Made by a program: the position numbers and the translations under genes | Shown: piece after piece, positions 34,813-44,436 of the stretch | Layout: each line of letters starts with the position of its first letter | Numbering within the stretch: the stretch's first letter is position 1 | Notes under the pieces: generated by a model | The model's database searches: none | Told to the model about the DNA's origin: nothing | The model's input: the letters and a program-made list of their open reading frames with translations, nothing else | Assembly (NCBI GenBank): GCA_963772805.1 | Contig: CAVYYU010000004.1 | Coordinates: 74,247-138,246 of the forward strand | Direction of reading: 5' to 3' | DNA: 64,000 bases | From: Legionella_A sp963772805 | GTDB taxonomy: Bacteria; Pseudomonadota; Gammaproteobacteria; Legionellales; Legionellaceae

Positions 34813-35673
34813 GGCACCGTCAAGTTGTGTAAACAATCGTCAAGGTTAGGCGAAAAAAAGGGGGGGGTCAAATTTCAGGCACACTTTGCCTGCATTACAA
34901 TTTCCTGCCATTGATTCCATGAAGAAATCAAATGCTTTCGTTGGTCATTGGCTTCAATTTTATATCGATGAGCGCCGAATAAATTCCTTATTTGCCCATG
35001 AACAGGTAAAAATCTCTGTGCCTGTTTCGGCGACTTAAACTTGCGCATTTGCTTCTCTTGCTGCCGAGTAGGTTGATGTGAATTCTCAGCGCGATTATTC
35101 AATCCTTTGTGCTGTCGATGTTCAACACAAGGCAAGATTTCTTTCTTAGCAGCCCCATAGCTTGGGAGCTTATCTGTGATAATTACACGCGGCACGTACA
35201 GTAGTCCTTTCAGAAATTTCCTGAAAAATCGCTTCGCAGCCTCCTTGTTCTTGCGGGATTGTAGCAGGATATCAAGCTCATAGCCCTCGTGATCAACGGC
35301 CCTCCACAACCAGTGTTTCTTGCCCTTCATGACCAAGCACATTTCATCCATATGCCATTTATCACCTCGGCGTGGTGCTCGTCGCTTTATCTCATTGGCG
35401 TAAGTCTGTCCGAATGTTAAACCCCATTCGCGTATCGTTTCATAGCTAATGACAATGCCTCGCATCATCAGTTGCTCTGATACATCTCGAAGACTCAGTG
35501 CGAATCGATGGTATGACAAGACTACGTAACCTATTAATAATTTGGGATGACGATAGCCAAGATAATAATCTCCAGCAGTTTTGTCCAGGTTGCGATTCGT
35601 CATGATGGACTCCAGAAATAATGCCTTGGAACATCAGATTAGTTTAGCTGATATTACACAACTTGACGGTGCC
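34813..35673 (-). mobile_element. IS6-family element (intact)
   Basis: 861 bp with ends GGCACCGTCAAGTTGTGT and ACACAACTTGACGGTGCC. Flanking 8-mers TGGGTGAT and GGCGCGGG differ, so replicon fusion or deletion has changed one side. Confidence 0.92.
34875..35603 (-). CDS. IS6-family transposase
   Basis: 242 residues with the IS6/IS26 core: D in GDKWHMDEMCLVMKGK, D in RVIITDKLPSYGAAKK and E in NNRAENSHQPTRQQEK. It appears full length. It acts by replicative fusion, which can explain the scattered IS6 ends at 30889 and 33218. Confidence 0.95.
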   Translation of the reverse strand: MTNRNLDKTAGDYYLGYRHPKLLIGYVVLSYHRFALSLRDVSEQLMMRGIVISYETIREWGLTFGQTYANEIKRRAPRRGDKWHMDEMCLVMKGKKHWLWRAVDHEGYELDILLQSRKNKEAAKRFFRKFLKGLLYVPRVIITDKLPSYGAAKKEILPCVEHRQHKGLNNRAENSHQPTRQQEKQMRKFKSPKQAQRFLPVHGQIRNLFGAHRYKIEANDQRKHLISSWNQWQEIVMQAKCA

Positions 35674-35910
35674 GGCGCGGGTTCAGGAGGTCAAAGCAGT
35701 TAATTTATTGATCGGGAACCGGCAATGATAGTTGACGTTTAACACACCAGATTTTTTTCAACTAATGATTGAATTTTTGATAAAAAACGGTATGTTTCAC
35801 AGTCCACGCATGCTCTTGAATGTATTTGAGTGCTATTAACGACAATTTCTCAAATACGTTCAATATCTATACTGATTTACAGAGCAGTAGTTAACATTTT
35901 TGGAAACGAC

Positions 35911-36207
35911 ATGTTTGAAAAAATTTTTAAAAACAGCAATTCAATCAAAGAAATCGGTTTTGAATATTATAATATTCAGGATGATTACGATGTATCTATC
36001 AATTTTATTCAACAAGGAACTAAAGTCCCCCCACATGGCCATGATCAAGAAGTTTTTAATTATGTTTTTAATGGTGAATTATCTGTTTTTATTGATGATA
36101 TAGAAAAATCTTATTTAACAGGCGAATGGGTAAATATACCTGCGGGAATAATTCATTCAGTAGAAACTAAAACAGATGTTATCTTGCTGGAATTATGGAA
36201 AAAATAA
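35911..36207 (+). CDS. Small cupin-domain protein
   Basis: 98 residues from ATG at 35911, with GGAAAC just upstream; an earlier in-frame start at 35830 is in non-conserved sequence. The cupin fold shows metal-binding-like histidines in VPPHGHDQEVFNYVFNGEL and the second motif WVNIPAGIIHSVET. It overlaps the sensor kinase start by 13 bp, so the two were co-translated, possibly with the cupin sensing a small ligand for the kinase. The ligand is unknown. Confidence 0.75.
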   Translation: MFEKIFKNSNSIKEIGFEYYNIQDDYDVSINFIQQGTKVPPHGHDQEVFNYVFNGELSVFIDDIEKSYLTGEWVNIPAGIIHSVETKTDVILLELWKK

Positions 36208-36762
36208 TTTTACTCATCTATCTATTTTTTTTTAGTGTTCACTCTTTTGGAAATGTTTTAGTTTCTGGAGAATTTAATGAACCTCTACAGCCACATTCTG
36301 TTTTTTATAATGACACAACAGGAAAGTTAGATTTAGATGAAATCAAGAAAAAGAAGTTTAATGAAATAACTCCAGGTGGGTTTTATAATGGAAACGTTTG
36401 GGCAAAGGTTAAAATTTGCAACCCAAATAATGAAGTTATCCATTTTATCTATAAAGATCCTATCGAAACTATAAAAATTTATTCCGAAAATCCTTCTATT
36501 CCTGTCAAATATCAAGCGATAGATCAAACCAAGTTTTCTAATAATTACTGGGTAGATTTGGTGCTCAATATACACAATTGTGAAGCAATTTGGCTGATGT
36601 TTAAATCCAGTGATGTAATGAATTTTTCGCCATCACTTGTTTCTTCCGGCGTATTAAAAAAGATGATGGTTTATTATAATTTCTTTTATGCAGCATATTA
36701 TTCATTCATGGTAATGATTTTCTTCATTTCATTGATATTTTTATTTAAATATCAAGATAAGG
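36195..36762 (+). pseudogene. 7TM-DISM sensor histidine kinase, 5' half (split by element B)
   Basis: 189 codons: a signal-like N-terminus (ILLIYLFFFSVHSFGNVLVS) and an extracellular DISM-type beta domain (PGGFYNGNVWAKVKICN), then the first membrane helix. Element B entered at 36762 with duplication of AGG. Taking out the IS and one AGG joins this frame exactly with the 3' part at 38199, giving 563 residues. Confidence 0.85.
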
Positions 36763-36840
36763 TATAGTGGGTCAAGAAATTCAGACCACTAAAGCAGGGT
36801 AATTAAGATATAATCCTCGCTCATAAACAAGGTTACAATA

Positions 36841-37134
36841 ATGAGCGAAAAGCGTAAAAAATACACTCCAGCAGAAAAGGCGAAAATTGCGCTGGAGGCG
36901 ATTAAAGCCGAACTAACATTAGCACAAATTAGCTCAAAATATGGAGCCCATGCGACTCAAATTAATGCATGGAAAAAACAAGCGTTGGCGCTGTTTCCGG
37001 ATTTATTTAGTGATAAGAACAAATCGGAGACTACTGATTATGAAAACCAACTTGGTGAATTATATGAACAAATTGGCCGTTTAAAAGTAGAAAATGATTT
37101 TCTAAAAAAAAAGTCTGAGGTGTTCAGTGGATGA
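36841..37134 (+). CDS. Element B OrfA
   Basis: 97 residues, identical to the copies at 6506 and 24983. Confidence 0.92.
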   Translation: MSEKRKKYTPAEKAKIALEAIKAELTLAQISSKYGAHATQINAWKKQALALFPDLFSDKNKSETTDYENQLGELYEQIGRLKVENDFLKKKSEVFSG

Positions 37135-37963
37135 TCGACTCGGCTGGATTGAAACCCGTCATCCCTTGTTATCGGTGCGCCAACAGTGCGAAATACTGGA
37201 TCTAAGCCGTTCCAGTGTTTATTATGCACCACGGCCCAAAGTGTTCAGCGATGAGCAGCTGGCATTGCTACGCTTGGTCGATGAAATTTACACGAAATAC
37301 CCGTTTTTTGGTACAAGGCAAATGAGCGATTATATTTCCTTGCATAATCAGCCATGTAAACGCCATGAGACACGATGGGCCTACGAGCACATGGGGTTAC
37401 ACTCACTTGCACCAGGCCCGCATACGAGTAAACCGCACCCGGAGCATAAGGTATATCCATATCTGTTACATGACGTCGAGATTGTACGACCATGTCAGGT
37501 TTTCAGCACGGATATAACCTACATTCGGCTGAAACACGGGTTTGTGTATTTAATCGCCGTCATAGACTGGTACAGCCGTTTTGTGCTGGATTGGCAGCTC
37601 AGCATCAATATGGAGGCTGATTTTTGTGTGGAAACGCTTGAGCGAGTATTGGCTCACTCACGTTGTGATATATTTAACACCGATCAGGGGTCGCAGTTTA
37701 CAAGCAAGGATTTCACTGATGTTCTTAAAAAGCATCAGATTGATATCAGCATGGACGGTAAAGGCCGCTGGGCAGACAATATTTTTGTTGAACGTCTATG
37801 GCGCTCAACAAAGTATGAATGCATATACCTACAGGAGTGGGAAAACGTAGTCTCAGTAAGGGATGCGATAAGAGAATACTACCGTTTTTATAATTACGAA
37901 AGACCGCACCAAAGTCTTAACGGGCGAACACCCAGCGAGATTCATAGAAAAATATTACACTAA
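37127..37963 (+). CDS. Element B OrfB transposase
   Basis: 278 residues, identical to the copies at 5677 and 25269. Between its stop and the right IS end lie about 230 bp of strongly folded non-coding DNA (GGTGCGCTATCGCGCC and GGGGCTCTGCCCC hairpins). Confidence 0.92.
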   Translation: MDDRLGWIETRHPLLSVRQQCEILDLSRSSVYYAPRPKVFSDEQLALLRLVDEIYTKYPFFGTRQMSDYISLHNQPCKRHETRWAYEHMGLHSLAPGPHTSKPHPEHKVYPYLLHDVEIVRPCQVFSTDITYIRLKHGFVYLIAVIDWYSRFVLDWQLSINMEADFCVETLERVLAHSRCDIFNTDQGSQFTSKDFTDVLKKHQIDISMDGKGRWADNIFVERLWRSTKYECIYLQEWENVVSVRDAIREYYRFYNYERPHQSLNGRTPSEIHRKILH

Positions 37964-38198
37964 ATGGTGCGCTATCGCGCCGTTGTGTGTAATGGGGCTC
38001 TGCCCCAAACCCCAGGATATTTGAAGACGTGATTCGAATAAACAGGGTGTAGGATTCGGGCAACAAAAGCTGCCCGGAATCACGTCACGGTCATCGCCGT
38101 CCCCGGCTGTGCCGTGGCTTAATGATAATAGAAATTGAGCGAGAAATTATATCTTAACTTTTTGTTAAAATGGTCTAGATTTTGCGCCCGCTATAAGG

Positions 38199-39322
38199 TA
38201 TATTTTTATTTTTATTTTTGTTCATTACTCATTACGCAAGATTTTTTAGGTACTTCTCTTCTCAATGGTTTTTTGTTTTACTATATTCTAAAACCCATTG
38301 ATTATGTTCAATATGATGTGGGAAATATTTTTGCTCTACTTATGAATATTTCAGTTGTTTTTTTTGCAATGGAATTTTTGAAAAACAAGAATAAGTTTAA
38401 CAATATCATTTCTAGATTATTCATAGTGATCCAGGCAATATTATTGACGCCAATTTTAATAAATATTGTTATTCCTATTCATATTCAAAATCCGACCACA
38501 TCTTATTTGGTCAACCATTCGATTTTATTTGGGTTTATTTGGGTTTTTTATCTTGGGATTTTTAATTTTTCCTCAAGTAGAGGAAAAATATTTATTTTGG
38601 CAAGTACTCCAAAATTTTTAGGCCAAATTGTAAAAACTTTACTGTTACAAGGAAGTATAGCTGAGCATGTATATTTCTTATCTATTGATATGAGTTTTAT
38701 CTTTTTTAATATTTCGGCCATCGGATCTTTATATGAGGCTGTTTTTATTATTTTTTTTCTTATTAATTCTTATATTAAAAATATTGAGAATAAAAATTCT
38801 GAATTAAAAGCAACAATGTTGAAACTTCAACAATCAGAGATTAATGCTGCATTAATAGATTTATCAAGGCAGGTTGCACATGATATTCGTTCGCCCCTTG
38901 CTGTGTTAACCATGATGACGGGGTCCCTAACAGACATTCCTGAAGATAAGCGTATTTTAATTAGAAATGCTACACAACGAATTAATGATATTGCAAACGG
39001 CTTACTGCGTATGGGTAAAACTACGCTTATGCCAGATTCAGTCGTAGTCCAACCAGTAGTTAATATGAAGTCAATTGAGTTTATTCCTGCTCTTGTCGAT
39101 ATCTTGGTCTCTGAAAAACGCATGCAATTCCGGGAGCACGGTGTTCTCGAAATCCAGACAGACCTTAAAAACAGTTTCGGCAGCTTTTCGGAAATTAATA
39201 GCACAGAGTTAAAGCGTGTTATCATCACTTTTGATAGAACGCTTGAATGTGCAACTCAAGAATTAAATCTTAAAATAATGGATAAAGTGATTGAGTTGGC
39301 TAAGACCATAGATATAAACTAA
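38199..39322 (+). pseudogene. 7TM-DISM sensor histidine kinase, 3' part, lacking the ATPase domain
   Basis: Several membrane helices (ISRLFIVIQAILLTPILINI, LFGFIWVFYLGIFNF) lead to a coiled coil and a HisKA domain with the phospho-acceptor in VAHDIRSPLAVL. The frame then breaks from the expected pattern near 39225 (STELKRVI) and continues with unrelated residues to the stop, so the HATPase domain is missing. Both the IS and this deletion inactivate the kinase. Confidence 0.8.
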
Positions 39323-39332
39323 AAATAAAAAA

Positions 39333-39355
39333 GGGGCAGCAATGCCCCCAATTGT
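39333..39355 (-). terminator. Intrinsic terminator read on the minus strand
   Basis: GGGGCA-GCAA-TGCCCC forms a hairpin; on the minus strand it is followed by a T-rich run (TTTTTTATTTTTAG). The ISAs1 element landed next to it, and CCCCAATTGT from its flank was duplicated. Confidence 0.6.
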
Positions 39356-40574
39356 CAGGGCAAGATCACCAAAATCTTTTAAATAGCAGCGAGCTATGAT
39401 CAAATAGCCACATTTTATAAAATGAGGCTATTTGAATGTCTAATGGTTTAGTAGAGTATTTTGGTGATTTACCCGATCCACGTGTAAGAGGCCGGACAGA
39501 TTACCCACTAATAGAGATTGTATTTCTCTGTATCAGCGCAATTGTTTCTGGATTTGACGGCTGGGAAGCCATAGAAGATTTTGGACATGGTAAATTGGAT
39601 TGGCTGAGAAAATTTTTGCCTTACGAAAATGGTATACCTCGTCATGATACGGTTGCTCGAGTGATGTCTTGTTTATCACCAAAAGCACTTCAATCCTGTT
39701 TTATAAGCTGGGTTCAATCGATAGCTAAAATAACAGATGGAGAAATCGTAGCCATTGATGGAAAACAAGCCCGTCGCTCTTACGATAAAAAGAATCGTAA
39801 AGCAGCGATCCATATGGTTAGTGCATGGGCTTGCCAAAATGGCGTGGTTTTAGGGCAGCAAAAAACAGATACAAAATCTAATGAGATAACGGCAATCCCG
39901 CAGTTGCTTGATATTCTGGAACTAAAAGGATGTATTGTTACTATTGATGCAATGGGATGCCAACGCGATATTGCAAAAAAAATACGTGAATGCGAAGCCG
40001 ATTATGTTTTAGCACTCAAAGGGAATCAAAGCGAACTACAAGAGATGGTGAGCGATTTTTTTTCAACAGCGATTAAAAAAAATTTTGCGGCTGTTGAGCA
40101 CTCTAGAGCTGAAGAAAATGATTATGGTCATGGACGAATTGAATCAAGAGTTTGTTATGCTATTCCTTTACCTGATTACCTTAAAGATTTTCGCAAAGAG
40201 TGGGCTGATTTAAAAAGTTTGATTTGCATTATATCTTCTCGTGACATTAATAATGTTGTTACTCAGGAAAAACGTTATTATATTAGCTCACTTGAGGCTA
40301 ATGCGCCTAAAATCAACCATGCAATCCGATGTCATTGGCACGTTGAAAATTCCTTGCATTGGGTTATGGATGTTACGTTTAAAGAAGATGACTCAAGAAT
40401 TAGACGGGGAGTGGCTGCAGAGAACATGAGTGTTATGCGACACCTTGCGTTGAATTTGATAAGAAAAGAGTCGGAATCAAAGTTTTCAGTTCCTCGAAAA
40501 AGACGAAAAGCGAGTCTTTATGACGAATATAGGGAAAAGGTGTTAGGAATTTGAACTTTGACGCTCTTGCCCTG
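39356..40574 (+). mobile_element. ISAs1-family element
   Basis: 1219 bp with ends CAGGGCAAGA and TCTTGCCCTG, flanked by a perfect 10-bp target duplication CCCCAATTGT (39346-39355 and 40575-40584). Confidence 0.95.
39436..40554 (+). CDS. ISAs1-family transposase
   Basis: 372 residues, normal for the family. Conserved segments are present: EYFGDLPDPRVRGRTDYPLI, VAIDGKQARRSYDKK, and the DDE-type IDAMGCQRDIAKKI and HVENSLHWVMDVTFKED. Looks intact. Confidence 0.96.
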   Translation: MSNGLVEYFGDLPDPRVRGRTDYPLIEIVFLCISAIVSGFDGWEAIEDFGHGKLDWLRKFLPYENGIPRHDTVARVMSCLSPKALQSCFISWVQSIAKITDGEIVAIDGKQARRSYDKKNRKAAIHMVSAWACQNGVVLGQQKTDTKSNEITAIPQLLDILELKGCIVTIDAMGCQRDIAKKIRECEADYVLALKGNQSELQEMVSDFFSTAIKKNFAAVEHSRAEENDYGHGRIESRVCYAIPLPDYLKDFRKEWADLKSLICIISSRDINNVVTQEKRYYISSLEANAPKINHAIRCHWHVENSLHWVMDVTFKEDDSRIRRGVAAENMSVMRHLALNLIRKESESKFSVPRKRRKASLYDEYREKVLGI

Positions 40575-40629
40575 CCCCAATTGTAATTTCGGTATTAAGT
40601 AGTGTATAACTTTGTTAAGGGTGTGAAAC

Positions 40630-40839
40630 ATGCCGTGGATTAATCGACTCAAAGCGATAGCGCTAGTAATCCTCCTGCAGTCATTTGTTGCGGGACTCTT
40701 TTTTTTAGGATTTCTCCTCGACCCACTTATCGGGATATCGATAGCCTTTTTTTATTTTTTCATAATTGCTTCGTTTTTAATGTATAGATGTGCGTTAAAT
40801 AAATTTTCAAAGTCATTAACTCATCTTAGTAGAGCATGA
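40630..40839 (+). CDS. Small two-helix membrane protein
   Basis: 69 residues, with AAGGGTG upstream of the ATG. Two hydrophobic helices (AIALVILLQSFVAGLFFLGF and GISIAFFYFFIIASFLM) are joined by a short loop. No family is recognised; it could be a stand-alone gene at the end of the second island. Confidence 0.5.
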   Translation: MPWINRLKAIALVILLQSFVAGLFFLGFLLDPLIGISIAFFYFFIIASFLMYRCALNKFSKSLTHLSRA

Positions 40840-41115
40840 TTTGATTAAGACTACACTAAATCGCCTAGCAAGAACTGTGTCGGCCGTTCCCCAAACCTGT
40901 GGGTATTTTGCAAGATAGGATCCGAAAAAGGTAAATGAAATTTATTTATCTTTAACTTCGTTAATACTGCTAATACGGTCCAGCACTGCCTGGCACAGCA
41001 GCGACGAAAACGTGCCGTAACCGTGTACGATTATAGTGTATTTATGGCAGTTTTAGGCAGTTTTTAGGACATATGATGCATCGTAAGATGTTGATTTATA
41101 ATGTTTTATATTATT
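40840..41115. other. Non-coding island end before att copy 3
   Basis: No gene seen. From about 40960 it is a diverged copy of 21270-21425. Confidence 0.6.
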
Positions 41116-41170
41116 GAGTATCAGGCTTCGAACCAAGGTGTCGGGGGTTCGAGTCCCTCCGAGCGCACCA
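41116..41170 (+). other. att-like site 3 (tRNA 3' part)
   Basis: Third copy of the 55-bp tRNA-derived repeat, same orientation, 19690 bp from copy 2. It opens the third island. The att-linked motif TTGTGGCATAAATGTGACAT recurs at 41238-41257. Confidence 0.78.
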
Positions 41171-41471
41171 TTTTTATATTTAAAATCAATCACTTATAAT
41201 ATTTTATTTTTTTAAGAGCACTTGGTTTTTGTGTCAATTGTGGCATAAATGTGACATAAAACTCACTATTTTTGGTTTTAATTAAATACTATTTAAATGC
41301 TAGAGTACTTGGTTAATAACCAAGTAATACACCCATGAGTTTAGTTAAATCTATTGGTTTAACGTCAGCGTCAGATAAAAAAAAACTTGCACAATCTATC
41401 GTAATCAGTGCTCACTGGAAAGAAATTCCTTGATAAAAACTGTCTAAGCTCTATAATATAAATATCATCAG

Positions 41472-41861
41472 ATGATATGTAAGATGCACATGAAGTCAGA
41501 TATTGGTTTAGAGACGTTACTCGAACTAAATGGCACTGAATATACAGAGAAAAATGGTTGTTGGTATAGGATAGAGGCTTGGGAAGTTGAGCAAACCTCA
41601 GGAATACCTCATGGCATTAGATACAATCTAACGCTTCATGATAATTTTAACCAACGTATTTTAGGATTCGATAATGCGCATGCTATTTATATTAATGAGG
41701 GCGGCCGTTTCAACGGGTACATAATAAAATATGATCATATGCACACCTCTATTAAGGGGCCAGCTGCGCCTTATGAGTTTATGAACGCCCAGCAACTGCT
41801 TGAGGATTTTTTTAAAGAAGTTAATTCAATTTTAAATAAATTGAACACTGGAGGTAATTAA
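41472..41861 (+). CDS. tumE: TumE-type (DUF6516) toxin, second copy
   Basis: 129 residues, identical in protein to 21782-22171. Two identical modules in one genome cross-protect, so either could be lost without killing the cell. Confidence 0.8.
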   Translation: MICKMHMKSDIGLETLLELNGTEYTEKNGCWYRIEAWEVEQTSGIPHGIRYNLTLHDNFNQRILGFDNAHAIYINEGGRFNGYIIKYDHMHTSIKGPAAPYEFMNAQQLLEDFFKEVNSILNKLNTGGN

Positions 41862-41863
41862 AA

Positions 41864-42217
41864 ATGAAAGCGATCCGTGTAGGGATTATGTCTCGAGAGA
41901 AATTCCAAAATCGAGCCATTGAAATTGCCTCTGGCCGATATAAGCCCCACAAAAATGAGCCTAAAATTTGGTTTAGCTCGATCAAGTCTCTGTCTGAGGT
42001 ATTGAACGAAAATAATATGCGCTTATTAAAAACAATAAAAGAACACAAACCAGAATCGATAAATGAGCTTGCAACTCTTGTTCATCGCAAGCCTAGTAAC
42101 TTAAGCCGCACCTTAAATACTATGGCGCGCTATGGAATTGTTGAAATAGAGAAAAATGGAAAAAACTCCAAGCCTATAACAAGAGCATTAGATTTTAGTA
42201 TCCAATATAGTGCTTAA
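41864..42217 (+). CDS. Winged-helix antitoxin, second copy
   Basis: 117 residues, identical to 22174-22527 and again 2 nt after the toxin gene. Confidence 0.8.
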   Translation: MKAIRVGIMSREKFQNRAIEIASGRYKPHKNEPKIWFSSIKSLSEVLNENNMRLLKTIKEHKPESINELATLVHRKPSNLSRTLNTMARYGIVEIEKNGKNSKPITRALDFSIQYSA

Positions 42218-42411
42218 GCTATTTCTAAAGCCAGGCTTATAATCAAATTATCGAAAGTAGATTCAATGGCCGAGAATCTGCCGATTTAAAATGAGGGTAT
42301 ATAAGAACCTGGCAGATGGGTTTTTCCATCGTATCCGTTCGGCCAAATACACCTACGATCCACATTCAAAGTGATTCAACATATTAGCTCCTTATTAATG
42401 TGGAGTTTTTC

Positions 42412-42668
42412 ATGTCGAGCCAGAAGCAATATTGGAGCTCAATTATCGAACGACACAAGAGCAGTGGTTTGTCGCAACCGGAATTTTGCAAACGCAATGA
42501 ATTATCTTTCAATCAATTTCAATATCGATGGTATCAGCACAATCTAGCACTAAAATCCAAGCCGGTTACGCCAGCTCACCCGTCTAGCAGCGCATTTGAG
42601 TCAGTTATGGTATCTCTTCCGTCAGTTGAGCCAAAACAACCCACTAACGTTGTTGAGTTATCAATCCT
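42412..42668 (+). pseudogene. IS66 tnpA, truncated by element C
   Basis: Same start as the copy at 22722, but after VELSIL the frame runs into the left end of element C (AGAAGTGGACCCC) and the C-terminal third is lost. Confidence 0.85.
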
Positions 42669-42732
42669 AGAAGTGGACCCCAAAAATGAGACAGTGGTGT
42701 AGAATAGAAACCATTGTAGTTGGGGTTAAAAA

Positions 42733-43017
42733 ATGGCTCATAAGAAGTTCAGTTCAGAATTTAAAGCAAAAGTTGCACTAGAAGCCTTGAAAGGTCATAA
42801 AACGACCAATGAAATAGCATCGGAATTTGAAGTGCATCCAACGCAAATTAATCAATGGAAAAGGCTGTTATTGGAAGGCAGTAAGCATTTATTTAGTGGC
42901 AAGAATGAAAAGGACGTGGAGTCACTAGAAAAAGAACGAGAGAAACTTTACACCCAAATAGGCCAGTTAGCCGTCGAGTTGGATTGGCTTAAAAAAAAGA
43001 CTGGCCATTTAAGTTAA
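42733..43017 (+). CDS. Element C OrfA
   Basis: 94 residues: helix-turn-helix (KVALEALKGHKTTNEIASEF) plus coiled coil (LYTQIGQLAVELDWLKKKTG). An eight-A run in CTTAAAAAAAAGACTGG is the likely -1 frameshift site joining it to OrfB. Confidence 0.92.
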   Translation: MAHKKFSSEFKAKVALEALKGHKTTNEIASEFEVHPTQINQWKRLLLEGSKHLFSGKNEKDVESLEKEREKLYTQIGQLAVELDWLKKKTGHLS

Positions 43018-43019
43018 GT

Positions 43020-43871
43020 GTGAAGGAGAAAAAAGCGATGATCGACCCAACACATGCTGTTATCAGCATTGCTCGTCAATGCGAGTTAATTCAGTTATCA
43101 CGTGCCAGTTATTATCGGGCGGCTAATAACGACCCAATTGCCGAGACCCCTGAAAATTTGGAGCTAATGCGATTAATTGATGAGGAGTATACCCGGCATC
43201 CATTTTATGGCAGCAGACAGCTTCGTAACTACTTGCGTCGGCAAGGGTATCCTGTTAATCGTAAACGTGTACAACGCTTAATGAGGCTTATGGGCATCAT
43301 GTCCGTCGCCCCTAAACCGAATACCAGCAAAAAGGGGAAGGCGCATAAAATATATCCATATCTGCTACGAGATTTGGCTATTGTTAAACCTAATCAAGTT
43401 TGGTGCACAGATCTGACGTATATCCGCATGCATGGTGGCTTTGTGTATTTAGTGGCTGTTATGGATTGGTACAGCCGTAAAGTATTATCCTGGGAGGTAT
43501 CCAACACCATGGATGATAATTTTTGTGTGAGTGCGCTAGAAAGCGCTATCAGACGCTATGGCGCACCTAGTATTTTCAATACGGATCAAGGCTCCCAATT
43601 TACTGGTAAGGCTTTTATTAAGGTGTTGGAGGACAATGAAATCAAGATCAGCATGGATGGAAAAGGATGCTGGGTGGACAATGTGTTCATTGAAAGACTG
43701 TGGCGCTCTGTTAAATATGAAGATGTGTATTTAAAAGAATATCCGACGGTGATAGCATTGCGTCATGGGTTACGTGAGTATTTTCGGTTTTATAATGACG
43801 AAAGGCCCCATGAATCACTTGGAAAATGTACGCCATCAGAGTTTTACGATGGACTTAGAGTAGCCGCATGA
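43020..43871 (+). CDS. Element C OrfB transposase
   Basis: 283 residues, -1 frame relative to OrfA, identical to the copy at 23900-24751. An internal ATG at 43038 could also serve as start. Confidence 0.92.
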   Translation: MKEKKAMIDPTHAVISIARQCELIQLSRASYYRAANNDPIAETPENLELMRLIDEEYTRHPFYGSRQLRNYLRRQGYPVNRKRVQRLMRLMGIMSVAPKPNTSKKGKAHKIYPYLLRDLAIVKPNQVWCTDLTYIRMHGGFVYLVAVMDWYSRKVLSWEVSNTMDDNFCVSALESAIRRYGAPSIFNTDQGSQFTGKAFIKVLEDNEIKISMDGKGCWVDNVFIERLWRSVKYEDVYLKEYPTVIALRHGLREYFRFYNDERPHESLGKCTPSEFYDGLRVAA

Positions 43872-44076
43872 TCGTAGAAAACGGCATGCTCTTAATGACT
43901 AAAATACCTTACGTGCAAGCAGTATCAACGAGCTTCCTTCGTTCCTCAGGACTCCTCATTGACACCGCTTTCTCTACAGGTAACCTGTCATCAGACGCAA
44001 TGCCTCGGTGTTCCAATATATTGGACACTATCTAAATAGTAAGGGATCGTTGTCTCACCGATGGGGTCCACTTCTA

Positions 44077-44436
44077 GCAGAGCATCTTTCCAAATTGACA
44101 GGACAGACCACCATCGTCAAGGAACACATCACCACCAGTGGCAAACGGTTCTCAACCTTCTTAAATCAAATTTCCAAAACGGTGCAGGAAATATCCCGAC
44201 CGCTTTTAACAGTCGATGAGTGCATGCGCATGCCTGGGCCTAAAAAAGATACCGATGGTTTGATTATTGAGGCGGGTGATATGGTTATCTATGCGGCCGG
44301 TTTTCCGGCCATTTATGGCAAACAGCCGCTTTATTTCAAAGATTCGGTCTTTATAGCCCGAGCATCCATCGAAGCCCCGAAACACTCAGACAGGTTACGC
44401 GCCCGTTTAAGTGAAGAGGAGGTAATCAAATTATGA
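44077..44436 (+). pseudogene. traG: traG coupling protein, C-terminal stump
   Basis: About 119 codons remain, from AEHLSKLTGQTTIVKEHITT to RARLSEEEVIKL. This is the C-terminal end of a VirD4/TraG coupling ATPase: ISRPLLTVDECMRMPGPKKD and GDMVIYAAGFPAIYGKQPLY. The Walker motifs and the membrane part are gone, so DNA cannot be coupled to a secretion channel from this copy. It overlaps traF by 4 nt. Confidence 0.85.

Larger units (their letters stand above)
36763..38195 (+). mobile_element. IS3-family element B, copy 3 (with AGG target duplication)
   Basis: 1433 bp from TATAGTGGG to CGCTATA, flanked by AGG at 36760-36762 and 38196-38198. This is the copy that fixes the true ends and the 3-bp duplication of the family. 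Confidence 0.96.
41116..42668 (+). repeat. 1.55-kb duplicated segment, copy 2
   Basis: Direct copy of 21426-22978, ending where element C begins. Confidence 0.9.
42669..44075 (+). mobile_element. IS3-family element C, copy 2 (complete)
   Basis: 1407 bp with ends AGAAGTGGACCCCA and TGGGGTCCACTTCT. IS66 lies on the left and traG on the right, with no target duplication, so DNA between them was probably deleted through this IS. Confidence 0.92.
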
